Source of the DNA: Chthoniobacteraceae bacterium
GTDB lineage: Bacteria; Verrucomicrobiota; Verrucomicrobiia; Chthoniobacterales; Chthoniobacteraceae
Length of the DNA: 38,897 nucleotides
Assembly: GCA_028293625.1 (NCBI GenBank)
Contig: JAQGOL010000041.1
Coordinates: forward strand, 1-38,897
Direction of reading: 5' to 3'
Part shown: positions 25,248 through 34,018 of the stretch, in pieces
Numbering within the stretch: the stretch's first letter is position 1
Layout: each line of letters opens with the position of its first letter
Program-made: the position numbers and the translations under genes
Notes under the pieces: model-generated
Told to the model about the DNA's origin: nothing
The model's input: only the letters and a program-made list of their open reading frames with translations
Databases searched by the model: none

Positions 25248-26438
25248 TTAGGTAAATGCCAGGATGCCGGCGGTGAGAAAGATGTTAGCCAGCGCGATTT
25301 CGAAAAGGTAGAGCCAGCCGAGTTTCATTAGCTGATCGTAGCGGAAGCGGGGGAGAGTCCAGCGCACCCAGATAAAGACCACGAGGAGCATGGCGACCTT
25401 GGCAAAGAACGCCGTGATATTAACGAATCCAAATATCGCGCCCCAGAATCCGCCACGTGAACCGTCGGGAATGAATGGGAGGTGCCAGCCGCCAAAGAAC
25501 AAGACGACGATCAGAGCCGATCCGGCGATCATGGCCGTGTATTCGCCGAGGAAGAAGAGGGCGAACTTCATCGAAGAATATTCGGTGTGATAGCCTGCAA
25601 CCAGTTCGGTTTCGGACTCGGGAAGGTCAAATGGAAGCCGATTGGTTTCTGCGAACATCGAGATGGTGAAGGTCACAAACGCGATGGCAATCGGGATCCA
25701 AAGCAGGATTTCGCGCAAAGTAAGGCTGCCATCGGTGAAGGGAAGCAGGAGCCAGCCATGGGCAACCTGATAATTTACAATCGATGAGAGGCCGCTTGAA
25801 CTGGCGACAAGCAAAACAGGAACCGCGCTGAGACCCATGCAAAGTTCATAGCTGATCATCTGCGACGTGCTTCGGATGCCGCCTAAAAAGGGGTACTTCG
25901 AGTTGGACGACCAGCCAGCCAGCACGATCCCGTATACACTCACGCTGGAGATGGCGAACATGAAAAGAAGCCCGACATTCATGTCGGAAATGATCATCTT
26001 CACTGGGCCATGCCCCCATTCCGCGCCAAAGAGATGGCCAAGAGGAATCAGGAGAAAATCAAGATCGAGGACACTGCCAAACGGGATGGCAGCAAGCGTA
26101 ATCAAGGCCGGCATCATCGCCAGAGCCGGAGCGAGCCAGAAGTAAGGCTTGTTTACATGGCCTGGCGTAAAGTCCTCTTTAAGAAGAAATTTTACAGCGT
26201 CGGCCACAGGCTGTCCCAGACCTCCAAGGAAAGGAGAGAAATCTTTCTTAAATCCAAGAAGCGTCAGCGGGAACCCTGTCCGGTTCGGGCCGACACGATC
26301 CTGAATGAGCGCGCTCACGCGGCGTTCAGCATAAACGGTGTAACTTACCATCGGAAGCACCACCAGGAAGATGATGAAGATGGTCTTCGCCAATGAAGCA
26401 AAGATCAGGAACCAGGGGATGGAGTGAATAAAATCCAT
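25248..26438 (-). CDS. nuoH: NADH-quinone oxidoreductase subunit H
   Basis: 396 residues, a little longer than the roughly 325 of E. coli. The heel subunit lining the quinone channel. Blocks: ALIQDRVGPNRTGFPLTLLG, GLGQPVADAVKFLLKED, ISDMNVGLLFMFAISSVSVY, the acidic funnel AETNRLPFDLPESETELVAG with YHTEYSSMKFALFFLGEY, and RWTLPRFRYDQLMKLGW. Extra residues lie in the loop around IPFGSVLDLDFLLIPLGHLF, between helices 2 and 3. Its start is 15 bp from the nuoG stop. Confidence 0.97.
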   Translation of the reverse strand: MDFIHSIPWFLIFASLAKTIFIIFLVVLPMVSYTVYAERRVSALIQDRVGPNRTGFPLTLLGFKKDFSPFLGGLGQPVADAVKFLLKEDFTPGHVNKPYFWLAPALAMMPALITLAAIPFGSVLDLDFLLIPLGHLFGAEWGHGPVKMIISDMNVGLLFMFAISSVSVYGIVLAGWSSNSKYPFLGGIRSTSQMISYELCMGLSAVPVLLVASSSGLSSIVNYQVAHGWLLLPFTDGSLTLREILLWIPIAIAFVTFTISMFAETNRLPFDLPESETELVAGYHTEYSSMKFALFFLGEYTAMIAGSALIVVLFFGGWHLPFIPDGSRGGFWGAIFGFVNITAFFAKVAMLLVVFIWVRWTLPRFRYDQLMKLGWLYLFEIALANIFLTAGILAFT

Positions 26439-26453
26439 GGAGAGGTGATCGCG

Positions 26454-28127
26454 TTAGTTCGCTGCTTCCTGAAGAGTTGCTGTGGCCGGGGTGAGGGAAA
26501 GCGGTACGCCGAGGTCGCCAATCTTACTGAGGCTTAGTCCCGCAAATTCCGCATGTTCTCCAGCCATCAGCTTGAAGACTTCCTCAATGGAATTTAAGGA
26601 ATTAGTGCCACCCAGGGCAGTAAGCAAATCGCGTAGGATTTCCCAATCGTCGCGCGCCTGATCAGGAGGTTGTACCGCGCGATTAATCCGCTGAAGCCGC
26701 CCATTGATATTAATCAATGATCCGCGTTTTTCCACCCAGGCGCTTGATGGCAAGAGCACGGAGGCGAGCGCACTGGTGGCATTTGGCAGGATGTCGATGA
26801 CGATCAGTGCGATTTTGGAAAGCTCTTCTGCCGTCATCCCGCACTTGGTGGCATCTTCGAAACAAATCAGCACTTTGATTGCTCCACTTCTTACTCCCTG
26901 GGCGATGCCAGGCAAATGAGATCCTGGTTCGCTCGCGCTTACTCCAAGCAGTTTGGCGCCGGTCGTATTTGAGTTGCGATCGGCCGGGATCAAAATGCCA
27001 TCAGGCTCCCCGGTTCGGGGAAGCACATCAAGGCGCTCCGGTGCGATATTAAGCTGATGAGCCAGTAACCGGGCTACGAAAAGCTCCTCATTAGTCATTC
27101 GCGCCGAGGCAATCATTGCGATCGACTCGCTTGAATGCGCTTTGAGGATTTCAGCAGCAACTGCGATGGCTGTGCGCCAATCAACAGGTTGTGCTTTGAT
27201 CTGCGGCAGCTTGAATCGGTTGGAAGCACCAACGTATTTGAAATTAAGCCGGTGGGAATCGGGCAGCCAGACTCCGTTCACGTCGTTGTTTTCGCGCGGA
27301 GTAATCCGGTAGATCACGTTCTCGCGGCTGCCGACGGTAATGTTGGAACCAAGGCCGTCGTTTACATCGATGGTTTTGGTCTCCTTCAAAAACCATACCC
27401 TCATCTTGAAGCGGAAGTCGCTCGAAGTCAGCGCGCCAACCGGACAGATGTCGACCGTGTTAAGGGAGTAGTTGCTGTCAAGGACACGTTCGGGATGACA
27501 GGCAATGGTTGAGAAGCTGCCGCGATCGACAAATCCCAGCACGTCATCGTTTGCAACCTCCTTCATGAAGCGGATGCAGCGCGAACAGAGTACGCAACGC
27601 TCGGCATCGAGAGTAACGCGAGGTCCCAGTTCGATATTTTTCGGCTTCTTAACCTTCCTCTCCAGAAAACGGGAGGAAGAGTTGCCGTATTCGACAGAGA
27701 ACTCCTGCAGACGGCATTCCCCGGCCTGATCGCAGATCGGGCAATCAAGCGGATGGTTGATCAGCAGGAACTCCATGACGCCTTGCCGGCATTCCTGCAC
27801 CATCGGAGAATCCGTGCGGACCGCCATTCCTTCGGCTACATCCTGTGCGCAGGAGATTTGGGGGCGGGGAATCCATCCGATTTCAGGCTTGCCGTCCGGC
27901 CCCACGACTGGCTTTCGATCCGGTCCCATTTTTGGCATGCCGAGTTCAATCAGGCACATACGGCAATTACCCGGCGCGGTAAGCTTCGGATGATAGCAAT
28001 AACGAGGAATGAATTTCTGTGCCTGGGAGCAGGCTTCAATCAAGCGGGTACCCTTTGGGAACTGCAGCCAGACGCCATCGATCTGGACGTTGAGCATTTG
28101 CACAGGGGTGGAAGTTTCGGTGCTCAT
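26454..28127 (-). CDS. nuoG: NADH-quinone oxidoreductase subunit G (short form)
   Basis: 557 residues, much shorter than the roughly 900 of E. coli because the C-terminal molybdopterin-oxidoreductase-like domain is reduced. Cluster ligands are intact: 2Fe-2S N1b at C44/C55/C58/C93, 4Fe-4S N5 at H125/C129/C132/C138 (HPLDCPICDQAGEC), and 4Fe-4S N4 at C178/C181/C184/C228. No N7 CxxCxxxC set is seen. The rest contains recognisable pieces (ALASVLLPSSAWVEKRGSLI). A 105-bp gap without a gene separates it from the nuoEF stop. Confidence 0.94.
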   Translation of the reverse strand: MSTETSTPVQMLNVQIDGVWLQFPKGTRLIEACSQAQKFIPRYCYHPKLTAPGNCRMCLIELGMPKMGPDRKPVVGPDGKPEIGWIPRPQISCAQDVAEGMAVRTDSPMVQECRQGVMEFLLINHPLDCPICDQAGECRLQEFSVEYGNSSSRFLERKVKKPKNIELGPRVTLDAERCVLCSRCIRFMKEVANDDVLGFVDRGSFSTIACHPERVLDSNYSLNTVDICPVGALTSSDFRFKMRVWFLKETKTIDVNDGLGSNITVGSRENVIYRITPRENNDVNGVWLPDSHRLNFKYVGASNRFKLPQIKAQPVDWRTAIAVAAEILKAHSSESIAMIASARMTNEELFVARLLAHQLNIAPERLDVLPRTGEPDGILIPADRNSNTTGAKLLGVSASEPGSHLPGIAQGVRSGAIKVLICFEDATKCGMTAEELSKIALIVIDILPNATSALASVLLPSSAWVEKRGSLININGRLQRINRAVQPPDQARDDWEILRDLLTALGGTNSLNSIEEVFKLMAGEHAEFAGLSLSKIGDLGVPLSLTPATATLQEAAN

Positions 28128-28232
28128 TTAGGAAAGTCGAAGTCCTGCTCGCGAAATCATGGGCGGGGAAGTGATGTGGTGTTGATGCTGGTAACCCTTG
28201 GTTGATTTCGCCCGCGGAATTTTATGGCTTGT

Positions 28233-30251
28233 CTACTTGGTGGCGGCTGGCGCCATCACATCGCGGCCAGTATCGCGAGGTGAAGAAATGGTGGGAATAA
28301 GCGCCTCTTTGGAGAGTTCTTCGGATGTATATTCCGGCGGCATCGGTGGCGGCACCGCTTTGGTGGAACGGGCGTTGAACTCTTCAGGGAATTTGGCGAG
28401 GAAACTTTGAGTCGGCCAGGAGCATGCTTCGCCAAAAGCGCAGATGGTTTTTCCCGCTATATTGTCGGCGACATTTTTAAGCACTGCCGGATCGCGAGCC
28501 ACACCGCCGCCGTCGAGCATGCGATCGGTGATTTTTTTCATCCAAAGCGATCCCTCGCGGCACGGTGTGCACTGTCCGCACGATTCGTGAGCGTAGAACT
28601 CGTTGAGATTATTGAGCGTGGCGACCATGTCGCGCGTGTCGTCCATGACCATCACGCCGCCGGACCCGGCCATCGACCCGCAGGCAGCCAAAGTATCGAA
28701 ATCCATCGGGATATCCTCAAGGGCAAGTTCCTTATCCTTGAGCTTGAACTTCTCACCAGCCCTCAGGACCTTCGCCGAAGAGCCGCCAGGGATGACCGCT
28801 TTCAGGGTGCGTCCTTCCTTAAGGCCTCCGCAGATGTCATAGATGAGTTCGCCCATCGTGACGCTGCCGACTTCAACCTCGTAATAACCAGGCTTTTGCA
28901 CGTCACCACTGACGCAAAGGATCCGGGTGCCCGTGTTGTTAGGTTTGCCTAGCTTGGCGTATTCGGCGCCGCCCATGCGAACGATGTGTTTTACGTCGCA
29001 AAGCGTTTCGACGTTATTAACAATCGTGGGGCACTGGTAGAGGCCGAGCACAGCCGGGAAGTAAGGAGGCTTGATCCGTGGATAGGCGCGTTTGCCCTCC
29101 AGCGACTCAATCAGTCCGGTTTCTTCGCCGCAAATATACGCGCCGGCGCCGCGGTGAATGTAGATCTCGCAATCAAATCCGGAGCCAAGAATGTTTGAAC
29201 CGAGGAAGCCGTGGGCTCGTGCCTCAGCGAGCGCTTTTTCCAGAATCTGCGCGCCTTCAGGGAACTCGCCACGGATATAGATATAGGCAAGCTTCGCGCC
29301 GACGGCGAAGCAGGAGATGATCATTCCCTCAAGGAGTTGATGCGGATCCTGATGGAGGATATAGCGATCCTTGAAGGTGCCGGGCTCGGATTCGTCCGCG
29401 TTACAGATGAGGTAGGTCGGTTTGGGGCCGCCAGGCCGAATGAATCCCCATTTTACACCGCAAGGAAAGCCGGCACCACCGCGTCCGCGCAAGCCGCTTG
29501 CCTTGACTTCATTGACGATTTCCTCGGGCTTCATCCCGAACGCCTTCTTTAGCTCCTCATAACCGCCATCGCGCAAATAACAGTCGATGTCGTTGGTCCA
29601 TCCTTCCGTATCGATGTTCTTAAAAACGATCCGCTTTTCACGCGGATGCGGCGCTTTGACCACGGGCAGCGTGGCATCGGAGCGCTGGAGGTGAAGCAGA
29701 TCGGCTGCGTCGCTGAGCTTGACGTTTTCCTTGAAAAGATCGTCGACCATGGCCACAGGCGCGGAGCCGCAGCTTGCAAGGCATTCGACGAATTCGATCG
29801 AATACTGGCCGTCGGCACTGATCGCAACCGGGCTGCCATGGCCGGGGTTATGAACGTGATGGCCGGTTAGCCCATGTGAGTGTTCGTCGTCGCCTTGCTC
29901 ATCGCCATAGTATCCGGCCTCCCATTTCTTGAGGTCAATACCCCCGGCCTTGGCGATTGCATCGCGCAGTTCGTAACTTCCTGCCATCGAGCACGAAAGC
30001 GTGCGGCAGACCCGGATGTGACGTTTGCCGGCAGGCGCACGCCGGAACATCGGGTAGAAGGTTACCAGCTCAAGGATGTTGATTGGTTGGAGTTCCAGTT
30101 TCCTGGCAATCCAAACGGTCGCCTCGTCTGAAATATATCCAAAGTGTTCCTGCCAGAGATGAAGCAGCGGCAGGGACGCACTGCGTTTGGAAACGGGGTA
30201 ATGGGAAATCGCCTCGTCGATTTTTAGAAGCAGCTCGGAAGGAATCGTCAT
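28233..30251 (-). CDS. nuoEF: Fused NADH-quinone oxidoreductase subunits E and F
   Basis: 672 residues. Residues 1-200 are NuoE: the helical bundle start, then the thioredoxin-like 2Fe-2S (N1a) domain with C82 and C87 (VCRTLSCS) and C157 and C161 (VECLASCG). Between the two pairs lies an unusual acidic then His-rich stretch (about 115-140, six His). Residues from about 205 are NuoF: GRGGAGFP (256-263, NADH/FMN loop), CNADESEPGTFKDR (283-296), GAGAYICGEETGLIESLEG, and the N3 4Fe-4S ligands C558/C561/C564/C604. A Pro-rich tail of about 45 residues ends the protein. No stop or start lies between the two parts, so one polypeptide provides the NADH-oxidising module. ATG overlaps the lipoprotein stop by 4 bp. 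Confidence 0.95.
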   Translation of the reverse strand: MTIPSELLLKIDEAISHYPVSKRSASLPLLHLWQEHFGYISDEATVWIARKLELQPINILELVTFYPMFRRAPAGKRHIRVCRTLSCSMAGSYELRDAIAKAGGIDLKKWEAGYYGDEQGDDEHSHGLTGHHVHNPGHGSPVAISADGQYSIEFVECLASCGSAPVAMVDDLFKENVKLSDAADLLHLQRSDATLPVVKAPHPREKRIVFKNIDTEGWTNDIDCYLRDGGYEELKKAFGMKPEEIVNEVKASGLRGRGGAGFPCGVKWGFIRPGGPKPTYLICNADESEPGTFKDRYILHQDPHQLLEGMIISCFAVGAKLAYIYIRGEFPEGAQILEKALAEARAHGFLGSNILGSGFDCEIYIHRGAGAYICGEETGLIESLEGKRAYPRIKPPYFPAVLGLYQCPTIVNNVETLCDVKHIVRMGGAEYAKLGKPNNTGTRILCVSGDVQKPGYYEVEVGSVTMGELIYDICGGLKEGRTLKAVIPGGSSAKVLRAGEKFKLKDKELALEDIPMDFDTLAACGSMAGSGGVMVMDDTRDMVATLNNLNEFYAHESCGQCTPCREGSLWMKKITDRMLDGGGVARDPAVLKNVADNIAGKTICAFGEACSWPTQSFLAKFPEEFNARSTKAVPPPMPPEYTSEELSKEALIPTISSPRDTGRDVMAPAATK

Positions 30252-30694
30252 TTCGAATGTGGTTTAGCCGGGGCAGGCTTTGAAGCTTCCAGATGAGGAA
30301 CCCGCGCGATGAGTTTGTTGTCCATGAAGTGCATTTCAACAATACGACCGTCTTGCTCGTAGTAATAACGGACTACTTCGACTTCCTTCTTCTGGGTTTC
30401 GAGGGGAATGGTTTTGGTTTCGGCGCGCAACGGCTGGCCTAGGATCGCTTCAACTTCCTTTGGAGTAACTCCGCCGCGGCTCTGCTTTTCAGCGAGTTCA
30501 AATTGCTTGTTCACCACGTCGATGTTCGAATTGGTGAATCGTTGGCCGCAGCCACTTACTGCAAGCACGACGAGTATCGGCGCTGTCTTGGCCAGCTTAA
30601 GGAAATGATTCAGATGCCCAGTGCCATTCCAGGCGGAAACCATCGAATGATTTCCGTTGCGCAATGGGGAGTCTAAATCATTGAGTTGCTTCAT
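30248..30694 (-). CDS. Small putative lipoprotein embedded in the nuo operon
   Basis: 148 residues. A polar N-terminus of about 30 residues precedes a hydrophobic run (TAPILVVLAVSGCGQRF) with a lipobox-like AVSGC, so the mature protein may be a lipoprotein starting at that Cys. The remainder, with VTPKEVEAILGQPLRAET and VRYYYEQDGRIVEMHFMDNK, resembles the SmpA/OmlA (BamE)-like fold of small envelope proteins: a helix-turn followed by strands. An inner in-frame ATG shortly before the hydrophobic run could be the true start, but the 4-bp ATGA overlap with nuoD favours 30694. It also overlaps nuoEF by 4 bp, so it is translated in step with Complex I. Function unknown; an assembly or anchoring role is only a guess. 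Confidence 0.75.
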   Translation of the reverse strand: MKQLNDLDSPLRNGNHSMVSAWNGTGHLNHFLKLAKTAPILVVLAVSGCGQRFTNSNIDVVNKQFELAEKQSRGGVTPKEVEAILGQPLRAETKTIPLETQKKEVEVVRYYYEQDGRIVEMHFMDNKLIARVPHLEASKPAPAKPHSK

Positions 30695-31947
30695 CGGTCA
30701 CACTCTCCCATCACGAAATCAAGCGATCCGAGAATAGCCACGACATCGCTCATCATGTAGCCGGGCAAAAGCTCCGGCAGGATGCTCAAATTAACGAACG
30801 AGGGGGCGCGAATCTTCAGCCGATGCGGAGTGCCGCCTCCACGTGAGTTGATGTAGAAGCCGAGTTCACCCTTTGGATTTTCCGCGCCGAAATAGATTTC
30901 GCCGGGAGGCACGTCGGGGCCTTCCGTATGGATGATGAAGTGATGGATAAGTTCCTCCATCTTCGTAAGCACGGTCGGTTTGGGAGGCGCGAAATTTTTC
31001 GCGTCATCGATGTTGATGGGCCCGCCGGGAAGATTATCAAGCACCTGATGGAGAATGCGCACGGACTGCCGCATCTCTTCCATTCGGACAAGGTATCGAT
31101 CGTAGGAATCGCCAACGCTGCCGATTGGCACGTCGAATTCGTAGTTTTGATAGCCAAGATAGGGATGCTTCTTGCGCAGGTCGTGGTCGACCCCGCTGCC
31201 GCGAAGGTTCGGCCCTGAAAGTCCGTACGTGAGCGCCTGCTCTTTGGTAATGGTGCCGACATCCTTGGTCCGATCGACAAAAATCCGGTTCCGGGAAATC
31301 AGGCTGTCCACTTCGTCAATGACACCGGGGATCTCGCTCAGAAACTTTCGGAGCAGGGGAATAAAAGCGTCCGGAAGATCGCGGGTCTGACCGCCGACAC
31401 GCGTGTAGCTTGTTGTAAAGCGTGCACCGGTAAGCAACTCGCACAGATTGTAAATTTTTTCCCGCTCAGTGAAGGTGTAAAGGAACACCGTCATGGCGCC
31501 GCAATCCATTGCCAGGCAGCCAATGCCCAGGAGGTGGGAGGAAATCCGTGACATCTCACAGCAAATGACTCGAATGGCCTGGCCGCGCGCAGGCAACTCC
31601 CAGCCCATCAGCTTTTCCACTGCCAATGCGTATGCGACGTTATTAGCCAGAGGCGCGAGGTAATCGAGCCGGTCCGTGTAGGGCACAAACTGGTTGTAAT
31701 GCATGTTCTCGGCGATTTTTTCATCGCCGCGATGCAAGTAACCAATGTCGGGAGTGGCTTTGGTGATGATCTCGCCGTCCATTTCCAATACCAGACGCAA
31801 AACGCCATGCGTGGCTGGATGGGAGGGCCCCATGTTCAGGATCAATTTCTCGCCAAGGATGTCGGAGGAAGTGTCCGCTTTTTCGATGCCTGCCTGCGTG
31901 TTGGCAAGCGTGTCGGGGGCTTCGATTTCGTGGGTGGTAAGGGCCAT
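30691..31947 (-). CDS. nuoD: NADH-quinone oxidoreductase subunit D
   Basis: 418 residues from the ATG at 31947; a TTG 12 bp upstream is also in frame. The 49-kDa-type subunit that forms the quinone site with NuoB. Marks are LNMGPSHPATHGVLRLVLEM with the conserved His, GYLHRGDEKIAE, YTDRLDYLAPLANN, RISSHLLGIG, TTSYTRVGGQ with the quinone-site Tyr, YEFDVPIGSVGDSYDR, and the end VAILGSLDFVMGECDR. It is the first gene of the operon visible here. nuoA, nuoB and nuoC do not precede it; an unrelated Ig-domain gene does. Confidence 0.96.
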   Translation of the reverse strand: MALTTHEIEAPDTLANTQAGIEKADTSSDILGEKLILNMGPSHPATHGVLRLVLEMDGEIITKATPDIGYLHRGDEKIAENMHYNQFVPYTDRLDYLAPLANNVAYALAVEKLMGWELPARGQAIRVICCEMSRISSHLLGIGCLAMDCGAMTVFLYTFTEREKIYNLCELLTGARFTTSYTRVGGQTRDLPDAFIPLLRKFLSEIPGVIDEVDSLISRNRIFVDRTKDVGTITKEQALTYGLSGPNLRGSGVDHDLRKKHPYLGYQNYEFDVPIGSVGDSYDRYLVRMEEMRQSVRILHQVLDNLPGGPINIDDAKNFAPPKPTVLTKMEELIHHFIIHTEGPDVPPGEIYFGAENPKGELGFYINSRGGGTPHRLKIRAPSFVNLSILPELLPGYMMSDVVAILGSLDFVMGECDR

Positions 31948-32004
31948 GGGATTACGCAAAAATGCGGTGAAACACGTTAGGTTTCGAGGGAGAAATGGCG
32001 CAAG

Positions 32005-32032
32005 AGCAATTTGTGAAAAAATTCACAAGCTC
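32005..32032. promoter_or_regulatory. Inverted repeat upstream of nuoD
   Basis: TTGTGAA (32011-32017) and TTCACAA (32022-32028) form a perfect 7-bp inverted repeat with an AAAA centre. GAGC (32005) and GCTC (32029-32032) extend it imperfectly. It lies 58-85 bp upstream of the nuoD ATG and about 40 bp past the stop of the preceding minus-strand gene. It could be a repressor operator for the nuo operon or a terminator hairpin for the gene before it. Confidence 0.45.
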
Positions 32033-32073
32033 CGCGATGCGTATTTTTAGCCGATCTTCCGGTTTCTTCAAAA

Positions 32074-33897
32074 TCAGCATCTTGCTGCAGGGCGGCGCCC
32101 GATTTTTTGCCAGATCACGCCGCCCAGAGCCATGACGAGCAAACCCGCCAGGATGCGAAGAGGCGTAAAGAGTGAGGCCAGAAGCGGTTTTTTTGGAGGC
32201 GTCTTGAATTGCGCCTCGCATCGAACGACCGATGATTGATCGGCCTTGATGGCGCGGATTCGAATGGTGTAAAGGGCGCCCGGCTCCAACCGGGTGAGGG
32301 TGCCCTTCATTCGCCCATTTTTGAACTCGGGCACAAATGAACCCATCTCTTTCCAATCAAGCTTCAATTGCCCGCCTTCGAGGGAGAGTTGCCGCACTTC
32401 AATTTTTGAATGGACCGTGCCGGGATTCGGTTCCACCCAATCAAGGATCGCCATGGTTGGAGTCAACTCCACGATTTGCGCGAGTTGGAGAGGAAGCCCT
32501 TCAGTTGAAGCGGAGGCGATTTCTTCATGTCGATTCGCAGCAATGACGCGGGGACGCGATGCGGCGACGAGCACGGGGCGTTCAGTACGAGATGGTGTCG
32601 CAAATCCAACGGCCTGTGCGATTTGCGCAGTGACTGGAATCTCCAGATTCGCAAGGGATCGGGCACGAATTAGAAGCGTGGAGCGGTAACTTCCCGGATT
32701 TGCGGTCAGCAACCCGATTGTCAGCTCTTTTTGTTCGCCAGGGGAGAGCGTGATCGCAGGCTGTTGGAGAAAATAAGGTGCTGCAATTTCCATAGTAACG
32801 GTGGTGCTCGTGCCTCCGCGATTTTTGATTCCGAATTGTTCGCGCGCATTTCCACCAAACGGGATTGCGCCAAAGTTGACGCTCTCGCGTGTGATTTGCA
32901 GGATTGGCGGCACCGCATCGCCGTGTACCGGCACGCTGATTTCGCCGGCAGTCGAATGAAGCCGGATCTCGCCATCAAGCGCGGCAAGGTTCGCCTCAAC
33001 AGTCTCAACATGGATTGACCCCTCGGAGAGCGGTTTGATCGTGGCCGCCGATGAGAAGATAAACCGATCATCCTCAAGAGGGGTGATGGTTTGCTCGCTT
33101 GCCGTATTATTGAAAATTTCCAGTGTGGCGCTTCGGACTCCCTTTTCTCCTTCGCTCTGCTTAAGGAGAAGTTTGGCTGGTAAAATGGAGATTGGAGGGA
33201 GCGATTCCCCAGTCAGTGCGGTAACACACTGGGTCTCCGGTCCGTAACGGAGCAGTCCACGCGCGCTGCCGACACTTTTCGGCGAAAAGATCAGCTTAAT
33301 TGAACTCTTTGTCCCCGCGTTCAGGCGGTAGTGCAATGGGCCATCGATCTGCCATGGCGGTTCGACCTCCAGGTTGCCCTCCGCAATGCCACCACCGCGA
33401 TTGGTGATTTCCACATTCCTGGTGACTTGTTCGCCCGAGAGAGTTCGCCCGAAATCGGTGGTCTCCGGTGCAAAAAGATCAGGGTCCGTATCGAGGATCG
33501 TGATTGCCACTTCCACGGCTGCGGAAACGCCTTCGTTACTGCGAACCGCGTATGAAAATTTATCCCGCTTAACGATGAGATCCTTGGAGGGCGTGTAAGT
33601 GATCGATCCAGCCTCCTGGGCAATGCGTTTGATCTCTGAAAGTTTACCCGTTTGCGGGGGGACTCGAATCAGGAAATCGAGGGTTTGGCTGCGGGTTCCG
33701 TAAATTTTAAGCGGGATTTCGACCGATTCGCCCCGTTTAACACGCACAATCGGGGAGACTGGTTGCGGGGGGGCTTTCGGCAACTCGGGGGGATCGGCTT
33801 TGCGGGCGACGCCGTCGGGCATGGCGAGGAGGCAGGCGGCAAAAAACGGCAGCGCAAATCGGAGGCGGCGAAAAAAAAGAGGAACAATTTTGTCCAC
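32074..33897 (-). CDS. Membrane-anchored multi-domain Ig/Fn3-type surface or periplasmic protein
   Basis: 607 residues from the GTG at 33897, chosen because it opens a signal-like segment (FRRLRFALPFFAACLLAMP); a GTG 66 bp upstream is in frame. After a Pro-rich linker come repeated beta-sandwich domains of the HYDIN/ASPM-SPD-2 or choice-of-anchor type. LFAPETTDFGRTLSGEQVTR and VNFGAIPFGGNAREQFGIKN are two copies of the same opening motif (xFG-xxxxG), followed by a region resembling fibronectin type III (LDWVEPNPG, LEPGALYTIRIRAI). A C-terminal membrane helix (LRILAGLLVMALGGVIW) and a basic end anchor it. No enzyme motif is visible. Such proteins often bind other proteins in the envelope; function unknown. 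Confidence 0.75.
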   Translation of the reverse strand: MDKIVPLFFRRLRFALPFFAACLLAMPDGVARKADPPELPKAPPQPVSPIVRVKRGESVEIPLKIYGTRSQTLDFLIRVPPQTGKLSEIKRIAQEAGSITYTPSKDLIVKRDKFSYAVRSNEGVSAAVEVAITILDTDPDLFAPETTDFGRTLSGEQVTRNVEITNRGGGIAEGNLEVEPPWQIDGPLHYRLNAGTKSSIKLIFSPKSVGSARGLLRYGPETQCVTALTGESLPPISILPAKLLLKQSEGEKGVRSATLEIFNNTASEQTITPLEDDRFIFSSAATIKPLSEGSIHVETVEANLAALDGEIRLHSTAGEISVPVHGDAVPPILQITRESVNFGAIPFGGNAREQFGIKNRGGTSTTVTMEIAAPYFLQQPAITLSPGEQKELTIGLLTANPGSYRSTLLIRARSLANLEIPVTAQIAQAVGFATPSRTERPVLVAASRPRVIAANRHEEIASASTEGLPLQLAQIVELTPTMAILDWVEPNPGTVHSKIEVRQLSLEGGQLKLDWKEMGSFVPEFKNGRMKGTLTRLEPGALYTIRIRAIKADQSSVVRCEAQFKTPPKKPLLASLFTPLRILAGLLVMALGGVIWQKIGRRPAARC

Positions 33898-34018
33898 GAG
33901 GTGCCTACATTGGCTTGGAACGCAGCGCTGGTCCAATGCCAACCTGAGATGTTCCTTCTCCACTATCTGATTGCGGTGTGGTAGAAACCCCGATATGTGT
34001 CACCGGCCTTTTTGCTGC

